A stretch of DNA of 64,000 nucleotides from Amphibalanus amphitrite (taxonomy: Eukaryota > Arthropoda > Thecostraca > Balanomorpha > Balanidae), in the NCBI RefSeq assembly GCF_019059575.1, contig NW_024881865.1, forward strand, positions 62,001 through 126,000, read 5' to 3'. Below are positions 48,399 to 61,142 of this stretch, piece after piece. The position numbers were made by a program, and so were the translations under genes. The notes under the pieces are model-generated. The model made no database searches, was not told the DNA's origin, and worked only from the letters and a program-made list of their open reading frames with translations. The first letter of the stretch is position 1. Each line of letters starts with the position of its first letter.

Positions 48399-51300
48399 TC
48401 ACTGGTCATCGTTGAAGAGCAGCACCCTTCTCAGGCTCATCTGATGACGCGCGGCGGAGGCAGCTGAGCCGGGGACCCGCTCGGGCGTGGAGCTGAGCAG
48501 ACCGAGTTCAGATTGTAGACTGTCGCCCGTCATATTCAGCGGGTCCTCTGAGGGGTGGAAAATCGCAGCTGGTGTCAGGCAAATAAACGTCATACACTAT
48601 TGACGTTAGCTGGTATACGGTCATCATCATCGGTACTGAGACTGACGTTAGTTTATATGGTTATATTATATCACAGTATACCGAAGGTAGCTGATATCAC
48701 GTCACAGTTCGGTACCTATGCCAACCAGTAATCACAGTCACAACTCACAACACCTGGTACTGGACTCAGTCACAGACTCCCACGGTCAGCCCCGGCCAAC
48801 TCATGTAACTCGCACAGCTACACAAACTGATGCATGTGACGCTACTACCCTACCACGTCATTAGAGTACGTTACTGACGTTACTCATACAGCCGGCCCAC
48901 ATCATCAGTAGACAATGAATGGACGAACATCAAAGGGTGGCGATGGTTTATAGTGGCCTAACTACACCGATAGCACCAATCTAGCGTCATAGGGGACACC
49001 AAACCAAACCGCGTGGGAAGCCAACACGGCAGAATGAGCTGTATACGAGCATGACATCAATAAAACACAACGCAAATGGTCTGGCGAGGGGAACGCATTA
49101 TCTACATGCATGCGTCAATGATTGAGATAGTTATATAAATGTGAATGGACAAAAATGGTTACAGCCCTACATTACCAACAAAAACCACCGATGCCTGATG
49201 TTACATGGGATAATTGCTGCACTCCATCGGCATCGTGCCACGTCACCGCACTCACCATCATCGCTGTAGGCGGGTTCGAGCCAGGCAGCCGGCGTTCCGT
49301 TGGACTGGGGCGTGGGTCCGTCGGTCGTGCCTGCCACCGGTGCCGGCTGTAGGGGCGAGTCACCGGGTGCCGAGTGAGTGACACAGCGGACGGGCCAGCA
49401 GAGCAGCCACAGAGCGAACACCAGACTGGCCACCAGACTGGCGCCCAGCCGCGACAGCACTGCGCGGAGTGTGCTGATCTGGGGACGGGGATATAGACAG
49501 CGGGTCAGCTGGCAACGAAGGACTACATACAACGGAACCACCCAACAAGGATGTGAGAAAGAACGCAGACAGGCAAAGCCAGAGCGGGAAGCATCGGAAA
49601 TGGCTCAAAGGTCAAAAGTGCAAAGTGTCATTAGCTTGCCTGCACCGATACAGAGATATTTTGACTTTAAATGTGATAAGTCAATGTTCATTGTTTAGGA
49701 CGTATTAAGACAAAGCATGGAGAATATGGCAACACTAGCATTTATCAGTCTCGGCTCCCGACTCATCATCCCCAACCCAACATCTACCACGTCCCTCTCT
49801 CCCTCCCTCCCTCCCCTGTCCCCTCTGCGAGACTCACCGCGGTGCAGCAGAGGATGGTCAGCTGCCTCTTGCGGCGCGCCGCGCGCACCGCCGGCAGCCG
49901 CAGCAGCTCAGCGGCCGTGGCTCGCCGCGCCGGGTCCGGGTGCAGCATCCTCTCCAGGACGTGTCGCAGTGCCGGGGAGAGGGTGCGCCGCAGCGGCGCC
50001 GGCACCTGGCCAGAGCGGAGCTGGTGCCAGCCGGCCGCGCCGGCCGGCAGCTCCAGGTCGCAGGCCAGCTCCAGCAGCGTCAGGCCGAGCGAGAAGACGT
50101 CGGCGGCGGCGGAGAACCGGCCCGTCATCAGCTCGGGCGCCATGTACTTGGGGTCGCCCTCCATGGCGTCCGAGTCGTCCAGGTCACGCTGCGGGAGAAG
50201 AGCGGTGAGACGACGAGCTACCTGTCATTGTGGCTACAAAAACAGCGAGACAAGTGTGGAAACGGCAAACGCTGCCACCACTTAAAACACTTCACAAATA
50301 CAGCCGTTAGCGGTGGAAATAACTCACCGAGCCGGAGAGGTCCATGACGAGCCCGAAGTCACCCAGCTTGCAGTAGCCCTCGCGCATCACGAAGATGTTC
50401 TCCGGCTTGATGTCGAGGTGAACCAGCTGATTGTCGTGCAGGTGTTTGATAGCCTGAGAGCGAGATCAGCGATCAAACAAGGTCATGAAATATGTGTTCA
50501 AGGAATCATATGACCTTGTATGAACAAGTGCGGGCTAGAACAATTAAGAGAGTTCGCCTGCTTACAAAACAAAAATATTAAGTCAAAAGCATCCGAAATG
50601 CTAACTCCAAACCACATTAAATCGTTCGAAAAATGGAAACAAAGAGAAGCTAAACGAAAAGGACTAAAAAATTACGAGTACTTAAAAATACACACAAACT
50701 ATTTCCAGGCAAAGGCATTAGCTCACAGATCAACAGTCTGTCTAACCTCTCCCCTTCACCGTCAAAATAGGTACTCACCAGCAGCAGGTCGACCATGTAG
50801 GCCCACACGGTGGACTCGGGTATGCTGTGCTCCGTGTCGGCCACATCAGCCAGCGAGGTGGCGCACAGCTCTGTCTGCAGGTACAGGTGGTCGCGCTCCT
50901 CCCAGGCGCCGTGGAACGCCACGCAGTGACGGTGTGGCGGCAGGCGCTCGTGTTTTCGCACCTCCTCCAGACGCCGCCGGCTGCAGTACGGAAGGGAGGG
51001 GTGAGCGGCGCATGTCATACAAACTGGTCGACTGGAACAAAGTGACGGAGAATAGCAGTAATTTCTCATTTTGAGCAGATTGTTATTCATCTGAAAAGGA
51101 ATTACGTCATATCGATCATCTAAAAACCGCCGTATCTCAGCACCACGCTAGCTTCTCCGCCCCATCCCCTGAACCTTACCGGTCGGCGTCGCTCCTGAAG
51201 CGCTGTCGGGACTTTTTGATGGCGTACATGCGCCCATCGATCCTACTGCGGGCGCTGAACACCTCGCCGAAGCAGCCGGAGCCGATCAGCCGCTTCTCGT

Positions 51301-52311
51301 CGAAGCACTGGTCCAGGTAGGTGAGCTGGTCGGCCGTGTTGTACAGACTGTTGGTGAGGACCGCTGTCGGACGGAGGAAGTTGTGTTAATAGGTCGATCC
51401 GTCGGTGTTTAACAGGACGATGACCGAAGGGTTCAAGGAGGTACAGAAAATGGTAGGCTTGAGTTTGAAAGAAGTGAGGAACATAGGCAAAACATGCACT
51501 TGTAGAACTCCACAAAAATCATTGTTCTCATTGACTCGTTCTATGCACACAAGTGAGGACGAGCAACAACGGACATAGCTCTATGGTACAAAGCTGCAAA
51601 TGTATATGACTTGTCACAGTAAAGCAAATGCTTATTTTTTATGTTAATCCAAGTCTTTCGACTTTACCTGAACACCGATAGGTATTCCTTCTCAGTCACC
51701 TACACGAGTCGGAGTGGTCACGAAATGAGACAGCCACCGCGCCGGCCTCGGGCAGGCAGGAGCGGACGCGGCGGCGGCTCAGAGTGCTGCGGACCCGTGC
51801 CGGGTGGGGCGGCGGCGGCGGGCGGTACTTGCGCTCCGTCTGCGCCCGGGCCTGGTAGACAAGAGGGACAAATAGGGTCATGGCTCGTGGTTTGGTCAGA
51901 TCGGAGAGAGTGCATGTGTAGCATGAAATGAAAAAGGAAATGAGCTACAAATATCATCTACCACCAAATCCTGTATGATGATACAGCAATCCAATCCACA
52001 AGTTTATGAGAACTTGACGTTAAGAATAATTGACACTCAAGGACCTCATGAACAACTATGAGATAGGTGCTTAGAAGTGACAAAATATACTCAGCCCAAA
52101 AATTCTTTTCTTAAACAAATAAAAGTAAGAAAGTGGAAGGTAGCTATAATTCATTAGTATGTTTACAAATGAATTGATGCTTATGATACTGCTGCATTAC
52201 CAGGCAGTCAGTCAGATTTATTACCTTTTTAGTGCTGAATAATCCTTCAACTGCATTTTCAAACACTGGCACAGGTCGAGCGCTTATAACACTGGTTCGG
52301 CTCTCATTCAT
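48399..52311 (-). CDS. PKMYT1: Membrane-associated Myt1 kinase (PKMYT1), 489 aa, 8 coding exons
   Basis: Coding exons, 5' to 3': 52311-52225, 51851-51704, 51363-51180, 50980-50779, 50453-50328, 50188-49838, 49478-49256 and 48547-48399. They total 1470 nt and are phase-consistent. Myt1 phosphorylates CDK1 on Thr14/Tyr15 at ER/Golgi membranes and blocks entry into mitosis. Visible: the short VSFRD motif before the kinase, shared with fly Myt1; Gly loop GSGCFGEV; catalytic Lys128 (YAIKKS); the Wee/Myt-type HLDIKPEN with Asp221; DFG at 239-241; [32 protein letters not shown] hydrophobic segment at about 377-396 is the expected membrane anchor. The C-terminus [12 protein letters not shown] resembles the fly protein's tail. 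The third donor in the gene's second coding exon (T|GTAGGT) is weaker but gives the right phase. Confidence 0.95.
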
Positions 52312-53276
52312 TGTGACCTGAAACAAGAAGTCACTATTAATTTGTTCATTATGGCAAGTTATCCAAGGGGTTGGGGGTTGTCTTTCCAGTTCTGTGCCTC
52401 ACTGGTAGAACACAGAATTCCTGACATTGAAAGTGCTAGGTTTGGGTTGCTCCAGCCACGCAGCACATGAGCCTACTGAGGCATCATCTGCTTGGTTATT
52501 GGGATCAGCTGCAGTGCACTGAACTCTGTCATACTTATTATAAAATGAAATATGAAAATATAATAAAATGAAATTTGGCCATCTGCTGCAAATAAATATT
52601 GAGCAAAACAAAACAGCTTATTACTATAAAACTACATGTATGCTTAATGAAAATACTTCCTCTGTCTTCTTTTGCAGCAGGCTCAGATTTTGTTTTATAA
52701 TAACGGCCTCTTAGTGAAGTTTCCAGCCTGATGACTTGTAGGCTCTTCCCAGTTCCCACCACTGCACAGATCTATGAATCGCAACTATTTTAATTGGTGT
52801 TTTTATCGATTATCAAAAGAGCCAATCAAGATAATAATGCGATCAACTTTGTGCAAAATCATGCAATGTAGATTATGGGAGCCAGAGCTGACTATCTAAG
52901 TGGTCAAATTGAGGTCATTGAGAGTTAAGCCAGTGCCGAGCTGTCAATAAGCCCGAAACTATCTGCTCATATAAAAAAGGCACACTTCCTGCTATAAATC
53001 ATCATGCTTGCTTATGTGTAAAGGTAAGGATTCAAGCTATCATTTTGCAAAAGCATGTTAGAACTTAGAATCATTTAACTTCAATTTTTTTTTAATTTTG
53101 ACTGCTGTCGTCAAGGCCCTATAGCCGTCGTGATGCTGCTTTACCTTGTCACTGAATAAGCAAAAGCACAAATAAAATGCACTTCTCTATCAGACGAAAG
53201 TGAGCCGATCAATTTTATCTGATTTATTTTTAAGTTAGACACAAAAATAAATTACAAATAAGAAATATTTACGTAC

Positions 53277-53345
53277 CTTATTTGGTAGGACCGCTGCACA
53301 TCGTCTAGCGTCGTTCTATTTTGTCACGCTTTCACGATTCTGTTT
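53277..53345 (-). other. Probable 5' UTR exon of PKMYT1
   Basis: On the minus strand a good donor (AATAAG|GTACGT) ends at 53277, and the first coding exon of PKMYT1 starts with an acceptor (TTTCAG at 52318-52323), so an upstream non-coding exon is required. The upper limit is a guess. The satellite fragment and transposon start only about 20-70 bp beyond, so the promoter would lie at or inside repeat sequence. Confidence 0.45.
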
Positions 53346-53365
53346 CGCGGGCAAAACAAGCCCTA

Positions 53366-53417
53366 CGATTTTCTTCAAAATTTGCACAGACACTCTCCTG
53401 GGCCCCCTCTTCAATCT
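53366..53417 (+). repeat. Fragment of the 278-bp satellite monomer
   Basis: About 52 bp matching the monomer segment that reads CCTACGATTTTCTTCAAAAT through CCCCCTCTTCAATCT. It stops exactly at the left end of the 3.3-kb TIR element; the monomer resumes at 56762. Confidence 0.85.
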
Positions 53418-56400
53418 CAGTCCCACGCACAAGGGGGAAAAGCTCAAAAAATTGAGCGCTCAAAAAATTGAGCGGGCCCCATTATGAAGGAATAGGCGAA
53501 ACGATGGTATTTTACAATGCCGTTAGCGTCACACTACGGCAAATATCGTATCCAAATAAGGTATCAATGGCAAGAGAGAGCAACAAGGTTTCTTCTCGAA
53601 CACTCGCCGTGATAATTCATATCGGTGTTTTTGGAAAGAAAATGCCCTAAAGACGCTCAACTTTTTGAGCGCCACTTGTCGTTCGGGACCGCGATACTCA
53701 ATAAATTGAGCGCCACGACAGACGACAGTCAGCTGGCGCTCAAAAAATTGAGTGCCGGCTAGCATCTACACTCAATTTTTTGAGCGTTCTCCGTGACAGG
53801 TGAAGCCGGTACTGGCTGCCATTTTTGATGTTATGTTCGTTGAAATACGTTAAACTGAGTTGAAACAGAAATGCAGTAAGTTGAATGCTACGTGGTACCT
53901 AAACTTTTCACAAACCCATGGCATCATGTCACATTTTCCGCTAGTAGTTTTATCGGTCGCCTTTCGGATTCGGCACACCTCAAAATCAAATACAGGGCTT
54001 GAATAATCCGTATGAATACTGTATTGCTATTCTCTGACTGTACTGGAAGAAGGGAATACGTGAATACAGAAAGATATCCACCCACGCTTGAATATTGGAG
54101 CAGGAAATATAGCAGGAAAAACTGTATTGCCACGGTTACAACTTACAAGGCTATCGGCCGCAAACAAACAAAAATACTATACAATGTGGGTTAGATTCAC
54201 AAACATCATCAAGTGTGGAACACAGAGACGAGCAAAACAACATCACATTATCGCATGCCAGCCCGACCACATTGGAACCGGGTGACCTGCGACCGGAACC
54301 TGCGTCTTGCCAGCATACATCACAAAAGCAGGAGGCAGTGTTGTACTGCTTTGATCCAAAATATGCCATATAACAAATGATATAAACGACCTAAGCTCGG
54401 ACTAAGCTAATCATTATCAAATCCTTAACATGTAAAGGACGAATGGAAACATCGAGTCTCAGACCAGCAGTAGCAACCATCACAGTAGCAACATCACAAA
54501 GAACACGCGGCATTTTCAGACAGCCGTTTTGTTATCGGGCTACAGGCGGCGACGGCGTGGTTGCAGACCAGCTGCGAGGTAGCGGCGTGCGGGCAAAAGG
54601 CGCGGGCACACCTCCATGTGGCCGTGCGGACAGTGCGCGGTCGGCGTCGCATAGTGGGCGGCATCGGGCTGTCCCGGGGCCGTCGAAGCCGCACAGGTTG
54701 TCGGCGCATGTGGGCGCGCGCGGTCACCACGGCCAGCTGCTCACCGCCAGCACAGATGCGCAGCGTCGCCGCTCCGCCGGCCAGAACACGCAGACAACCC
54801 TTCTTGCAGTCGCACAACACGTCGCCAAACTCATTCACCTGCTCCACCATGTTGTTGATGTCACTTAGTCGTTCAAGTTGTGGCTCGTGCCGTCGAGCAT
54901 GACCTGCCCGATCGGACACGGGTCAGCGGCTTCTGCTCCAGCGAAGTCTTCATCTTGGTGACGTCTTGCTGATCTCCACAAAGGCTGAGCAGATGACCTT
55001 ACCCACAAGGACGGCCGACGTCCTCGCCAGCGACCGCTTGGTTGTGCAGAACTGCCAGAAAAAGAAAAGCTGTTTGGTGATCTCAAACGATTTTTTTCTT
55101 TATGCAGTGGAACAAAATGGAAAATATGTCATACAACAGGAACTAAAAAAGATGCAGCCTAGGTCGTCTAAGAAATGGGTGCAACATTGATAAAATTCTT
55201 CATTGAATGAGTTCTGCAAATACTTTTGATAAAATGTGTGGTGATTATAAGGAGACCACTTTACTATAAAATTGCTCAGGATTCCCTATCTGGACCTGTC
55301 AAAAAATCCTGACTGCACACCAACAATGAGCATTAAATCCGAAACCTCTACCAGGTACCTAGGGATAATTAAATTCTGATTCAGGAAAATATTTCACATC
55401 ATACAAATAAAAAACCTTTACTATATTGAAACTGAAAATGTGATGCCAATCCAGTGACCTAAGGGTCTCAAAGTATAATAATGAATAAATCTATTATAAA
55501 TTTGGTGGTGACTGCCGACTGGCGTTTGGCGGCCTAGACCTTCAGGCTTAAAAGTGGCCTTCCTTTTCCGTTGACTTCGATCCTCCAGATGGAAATGATA
55601 TAAAGGATCATTTTTATCTTATTTCATATGAGCCAGTCAGCAAAGTGGCTATCCTGTTTCAGCATTCACACACACAATAGTTGACTGTCAGTCTGTCATG
55701 CTGTCAGTGTTGTGAAGCAACGAAGGAGTTGAGTTTTGTTGATTATAAATTGTGATGTTATGTAAAGGACTGGAAAATGAATGTGAAAACTATGGAAACA
55801 TATTGGCAGAGTATTGTCACTTACTATCAGGACATATGGATAGAGAATACACTCAAATTAATAAGAAATGCCAAATATCAAGGTACTCAATCACTGATAG
55901 CAGTGGACTATCATATGTTTTAATGTCAATTATATGAAAGTTAAGACTGAAACTACCTTTTACCTCATCATACCTAATGAAAAATTGTGTGAAGAAAACA
56001 TTCACAGCCTCTTTGAAGCACTTAGACCACTAAAAAACAAAAATTTTCACGTAAATATGTTGTGTCTCCTTCCTTCTAAACATCATATCGGAGGCGCCAC
56101 TTTCGTCGACAGTTACTTATCTGCACGCAAATCGAGGAAAACGTGAATTGATTGACGTTTACGTGTTTCCAAATTTAAAATCACAGCATATTCAAACTTT
56201 TCAGTGTACCTTTTAACATCTAAGTATAACTAAAACGATAAAAACTTACCTTCAACACAAGGACGACGACAACCACGAGGCCGGAGACGTCGCGACGAAA
56301 TAAACAAACGGCGCCGCCAAATGAAAAATATTCTCCGATATGGGTAATGTGAAATTGAGTCGCAATCATTTTGGGTAGTATGAAAAATGCTCTTTCCAAC

Positions 56401-56761
56401 AGAACCCTAGTAAAAAACCTGAATGGACAAAAAATAACTTTTATTTCGACATAAATATTGGCCTGTTTTTAGGTCATCCTGGTATGCCGTAAGATTTCGA
56501 CCTATAAATTGGTGTTCCCCCAATCATTGAAGCTTGAGCAGTGAAAAATATGAAAGCCTAATCTGTTTTGCATCATTAGTGATTCTCCTAGGGTGTTGCC
56601 ATTTCTCCCTAGGTGTTGCGAGTTGCTTTTGCAAAACGTGTTCCTGAAACGGCTCAATTTTTTGAGCCCTCAGCATTACGCCTATGGGAGCCTCTGACGT
56701 CACACGCTCAATATTTTGAGCGCTCAATAATTTGAGCTTTTCCCCCTTGTGCGTGGGACTG
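53418..56761. mobile_element. DNA transposon with 57-bp TIRs and palindromic iterons, 3.3 kb, inserted in a satellite monomer
   Basis: The ends CAGTCCCACGCACAAGGGGG (53418) and the same inverted (to 56761) match over 57 bp. ATCT is duplicated at 53414-53417 and 56762-56765. The monomer sequence reads straight through if element plus one ATCT is removed. Nine copies of the palindrome GCTCAAWWWWTTGAGC or close variants sit near the ends (53442, 53458, 53655, 53697, 53738, 53771; 56652, 56706, 56722). The interior (about 54490-55070, minus) has gene-like fragments with splice-like borders, but no transposase that I recognise. CAGT...ACTG ends, 57-bp TIRs and a 4-bp duplication are shared with the 44.4-kb element. 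Confidence 0.85.
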
Positions 56762-57846
56762 ATCTGGCTGAAGAAACCTACCGGGGAATCCAAAGGAAGG
56801 GGCCCAAAGAGGCCCCCAAAGAGGCCCTTTCTAAGTATTGCCCCTAATTTCGCGACCAACCCCGGCAATATGCACATCATTGGAAAGAGGGTAATTTCCC
56901 AAACAAAAAACCCAAGTAACATTTTTCGATGGGGCCCACCTGTGGCCCACGGGACCCAATTGAAATTTGGGGCCCAATGGGGCGGCCCCTACGATTTTCT
57001 TCAAAATTTGCACAGACACTCTCCTGGGCCCCCTCTTCAATCTGGCTGAAGAAACCTACCGGGGAATCCAAAGGAAGGGGCCCAAAGAGGCCCCCAAAGA
57101 GGCCCTTTCTAAGTATTGCCCCTAATTTCGCGACCAACCCCGGCAATATGCACATCATTGGAAAGAGGGTAATTTCCCAAACAAAAAACATACGTAACAT
57201 TTTTCGATGGGGCCCACCTGGGGCCCACGGGACCCAATTGAAATTTGGGGCCCAATGGGGCGGCCCCTACGATTTTCTTCAAAATTTGCACAGACACTCT
57301 CCTGGGCCCCCTCTTCAATCTGGCTGAAGAAACCTACCGGGGAATCCAAAGGAAGGGGCCCAAAGAGGGCCCCAAAGAGGCCCTTTCTAAGTATTGCCCC
57401 TAATTTCGCAACCAACCCCGGCAATATTCACATCATTGGAAAGAGCGTAATTTCCCAAACAAAAAACCCAAGTAACATTTTTCGATGGGGCCCACCTGGG
57501 GCCCACGGGACCCAATTGAAATTTGGGGCCCAATGGGGCGGCCCCTACGATTTTCTTCAAAATTTGCACAGACACTTTCCTGGGCCCCCTCTTCAATCTG
57601 GCTGAAGAAACCTACCGGGGAATCCAAAGAAAGGGGCCCAAAGAGGGCCCCAAAGAGGCCCTTTCTAAGTATTGCCCCTAATTTCGCGACCAACCCCGGC
57701 AATATGCACATCATTGGAAAGAGCGTAATTTCCCAAACAAAAAACCCAAGTAACATTTTTCGATGGGGCCCACCTGGGGCCCACGTAACCCAATTGAAAT
57801 TTGGGGCCCAATGGGGCGGCCCCTACGATTTTCTTCAAAATTTGCA
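56762..57846 (+). repeat. 278-bp satellite array, forward monomers (about 4)
   Basis: Monomer starts (ATCTGGCTGAAGAAACCTAC) recur at 56762, 57040, 57318 and 57596, exactly 278 bp apart. The sequence is rich in GGGCCC-type blocks. The 107-132-codon open frames on both strands repeat with the monomer and are not genes. Confidence 0.96.
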
Positions 57847-60133
57847 TCGAAAAATGTTACTTGGGTTTTTTGTTTGGGAAATTACGCTCTTTCCAATGAT
57901 GTGCATATTGCCGGGGTTGGTCGCGAAATTAGGGGCAATACTTAGAAAGGGCCTCTTTGGGGCCCTCTTTGGGCCCCTTCCTTTGGATTCCCCGGTAGGT
58001 TTCTTCAGCCAGATTGAAGAGGGGGCCCAGGAGAGTGTCTGTGCAAATTTTGAAGAAAATCGTAGGGGCCGCCCCATTGGGCACCAAATTTCAATTGGGT
58101 CCTGTGGGCCCCAGGTGGGCCCCATCGAAAAATGTTACTTGGATTTTTTGTTTGGGAAATTACGTTCTTTCCAATGATGTGCATATTGCCGGGGTTGGTC
58201 GCGATATTAGGGGCAATACTTAGAAAGGGCCTCTTTGGGGCCCTCTTTGGGCCCCTTCCTTTGGATTCCCCGGTAGGTTTCTTCAGCCAGATTGAAGAGG
58301 GGGCCCAGGAGAGTGTCTGTGCAAATTTTGAAGAAAATCGTAGGGGCCGCCCCATTGGGCCCCAAATTTCAATTGGGTCCCGTGGGCCCCAGGTGGGCCC
58401 CATCGAAAAATGTTACTTGGGTTTTTTGTTTGGGAAATTACGCTCTTTCCAATGATGTGCATATTGCCGGGGTTGGTCGCGAGATTAGGGGCAATACTTA
58501 GAAAGGGCCTCTTTGGGGCCCTCTTTGGGCCACTTCCTTTGGATTCCCCGGTAGGTTTCTTCAGCCAGATTGAAGAGGGGGCCCAGGAGAGTGTCTGTGC
58601 AAATTTTGAAGAAAATCGTAGGGGCCGCCCCATTGGGCCCCAAATTTCAATTTGTCCCGTGGGCCCCAGGTGGGCCCCATCGAAAAATGTTACTTGGGTT
58701 TTTTGTTTGGGAAATTACGCTCTTTCCAATGATGTGCATATTGCCGGGGTTGGTCGCGAAATTAGGGGCAATACTTAGAAAGGGCCTCTTTGGGCCCCTC
58801 TTTGGGCCCCTTCCTTATGATTCCCCGGTAGGTTTCTTCAGCCAGATTGAAGAGGGGGCCCAGGAGAGTGTCTGTGCAAATTTTGAAGAAAATCTTAGGG
58901 GCCGCCCCATTGGGCCCCAAATTTCAATTGGGTCCCGTGGGCCCCAGGTGGGCCCCATCGAAAAATGTTACTTGGGTTTTTTGTTTGGGAAATTACGCTC
59001 TTTCCAATGATGTGCATATTGCCGGGGTTGGTCGCGATATTAGGGGCAATACTTAGAAAGGGCCTCTTTGGGGCCCTCTTTGGGCCCCTTCCTTTGGATT
59101 CCCCGGTAGGTTTCTTCAGCCAGATTGAAGAGGGGGCCCAGGAGAGTGTCTGTGCAAATTTTGAAGAAAATCGTAGGGGCCGCCCCATTGGGCCCCAAAT
59201 TTCAATTGGGTCCCGTGGGCCCCAGGTGGGCCCCATCGAAAAATGTTACTTGGGTTTTTTGTTTGGGAAATTACGCTCTTTCCAATGATGTGCATATTGC
59301 CGGGGTTGGTCGCGATATTAGGGGCAATACTTAGAAAGGGCCTCTTTGGGGCCCTCTTTGGGCCCCTTCCTTTGGATTCCCCGGTAGGTTTCTTCAGCCA
59401 GATTGAAGAGGGGGCCTAGGAGAGTGTCTGTGCAAATTTTGAAGAAAATCGTAGGGGCCGCCCCATTGGGCCCCAAATTTCAATTGGGTCCCGTGGGCCC
59501 CAGGTGGGCCCCATCGAAAAATGTTACTTGGGTTTTTTGTTTGGGAAATTACGCTCTTTCTAATGATGTGCATATTGCCGGGGTTGGTCGCAAAATTAGG
59601 GGCAATACTTAGAAAGGGCCTCTTTGGGGCCCTCTTTGGGCCCCTTCCTTTGGATTCCCCGGTAGGTTTCTTCAGCCAGATTGAAGAGGGGGCCCAGGAG
59701 AGTGTCTGTGCAAATTTTGAAGAAAATCGTAGGGGCCGCCCCATTGGGCCCCAAATTTCAATTGGGTCCCGTGGGCCCCAGGTGGGCCCCATCGAAAAAT
59801 GTTACTTGGGTTTTTTGTTTGGGAAATTACGCTCTTTCTAATGTTGTGCATATTGCCGGGGTTGGTCGCAAAATTAGGGGCAATACTTAGAAAGGGCCTC
59901 TTTGGGGCCCTCTTTGGGCCCCTTCCTTTGGATTCCCCGGTAGGTTTCTTCAGCCAGATTGAAGAGGGGGCCCAGGAGAGTGTCTGTGCAAATTTTGAAG
60001 AAAATCGTAGGGGCCGCCCCATTGGGCCCCAAATTTCAATTGGGTCCCGTGGGCCCCAGGTGGGCCCCATCGAAAAATGTTACTTGGGTTTTTTGTTTGG
60101 GAAATTACGCTCTTTCCAATGATGTGCATATTG
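57847..60133 (-). repeat. 278-bp satellite array, inverted monomers (about 8)
   Basis: The same monomer runs in the opposite orientation from a breakpoint at about 57846 (AAAATTTGC|ATCGAAAAATG). Equivalent points recur at 58014, 58292, 58570, 58847, 59125, 59403, 59681 and 59959, so spacing is 277-278 bp. Confidence 0.96.
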
Positions 60134-61142
60134 CTGGATTTTGTCGATGTTATAGGCCTGAAATTGTTGAAAACGTTTATTTATGCCCCGAAGGCATACT
60201 CCCGGGCCCATATATTTGAAGCTGTTTTGTTCGGTTCAGGGGGGCGCTAGCCCCCTAAATTTGGTACCGTTGTACGTAAAATTTTGTCCTCTTTCGAATG
60301 ACGTGCATTTTTAGCTGTTTTGACGGCTAGAAGTAGGGTTTTCAAAGTTCGTCGATTGTGCCCTGAGGGCATACTGTTTTTTGGGATTTGTGGCCCCCCT
60401 GATGGATTCCCCGCATTTTGGCACTAGGATTTTCGATAGAGGACACCATTCTGCACCTCTCCACCAAAATTCAGCGAAATCGTAGGGGCCGTCGATCCCT
60501 GCTGAATCCCTGCTGAACCCCTGCTGAATCCCTGCTAACTTCCGTTACATGAAAATTCCGTACGCTGAAGCTTACTCTTTTTGTTCCTTTGTTTTTCTTT
60601 CGTCTATGTCCCTCTGATGATATAAAACCTTCTTCACTTATAATTGGCCTTGGTGCCTGGTTAGTTGTCATCTGCCATGAGATTTGAGAAAGTGAGTTTT
60701 GGCTAGGTATCTACACATAAAATCAGGCAAGCAAAACAAATACCTTTTTGTTGATTCTTCAACAAATACAAATCAATTCACGTTTATTGTTTAACAGACA
60801 AAGGTACAGAGCCATGGCAGCATTTCGACGCTTTAGGCTTATATGTATTTCAAAATACAGACTGCATTACCTAGAATTACTAGAATTATGTAGCAGCCGT
60901 GCCATAGAGCGTACGGTCTGTTGATGACCTAATAGTTTACCTCAGATCGTCTCATGATGTGATGAGAGCTTGGATACTTTTCACACCCGACTGGTAGAAC
61001 ATTCAAACACAGGTCGAAGCTTTATCGGATGTGCCTAATTGGACTGAAATCACATCACCGCTGTCCGTTTCTAGTTCCTACGCAGCGCCGGTCGGCCGGT
61101 TGCTGGTCCTCTGTGACCTTCCGGGCTGCAGCCAGCGCTCAG
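60134..61142. other. Diverged satellite-like sequence and 3' flank of the STK33-like gene
   Basis: To about 60530 the sequence keeps fragments of the satellite (AAATCGTAGGGGCCG at 60477) and has its own repeated block (GCCC-GA-GGCATACT at about 60184 and 60360). A short run of four CCCTGCTGAA units lies at 60497-60536. The rest is unremarkable; the STK33-like 3' UTR would start below 61143. Confidence 0.45.

Noticed and set aside
56524-60219. Many open frames of 69-230 codons on both strands
   Set aside because: They recur with the 278-bp satellite and change with monomer phase; no domain.
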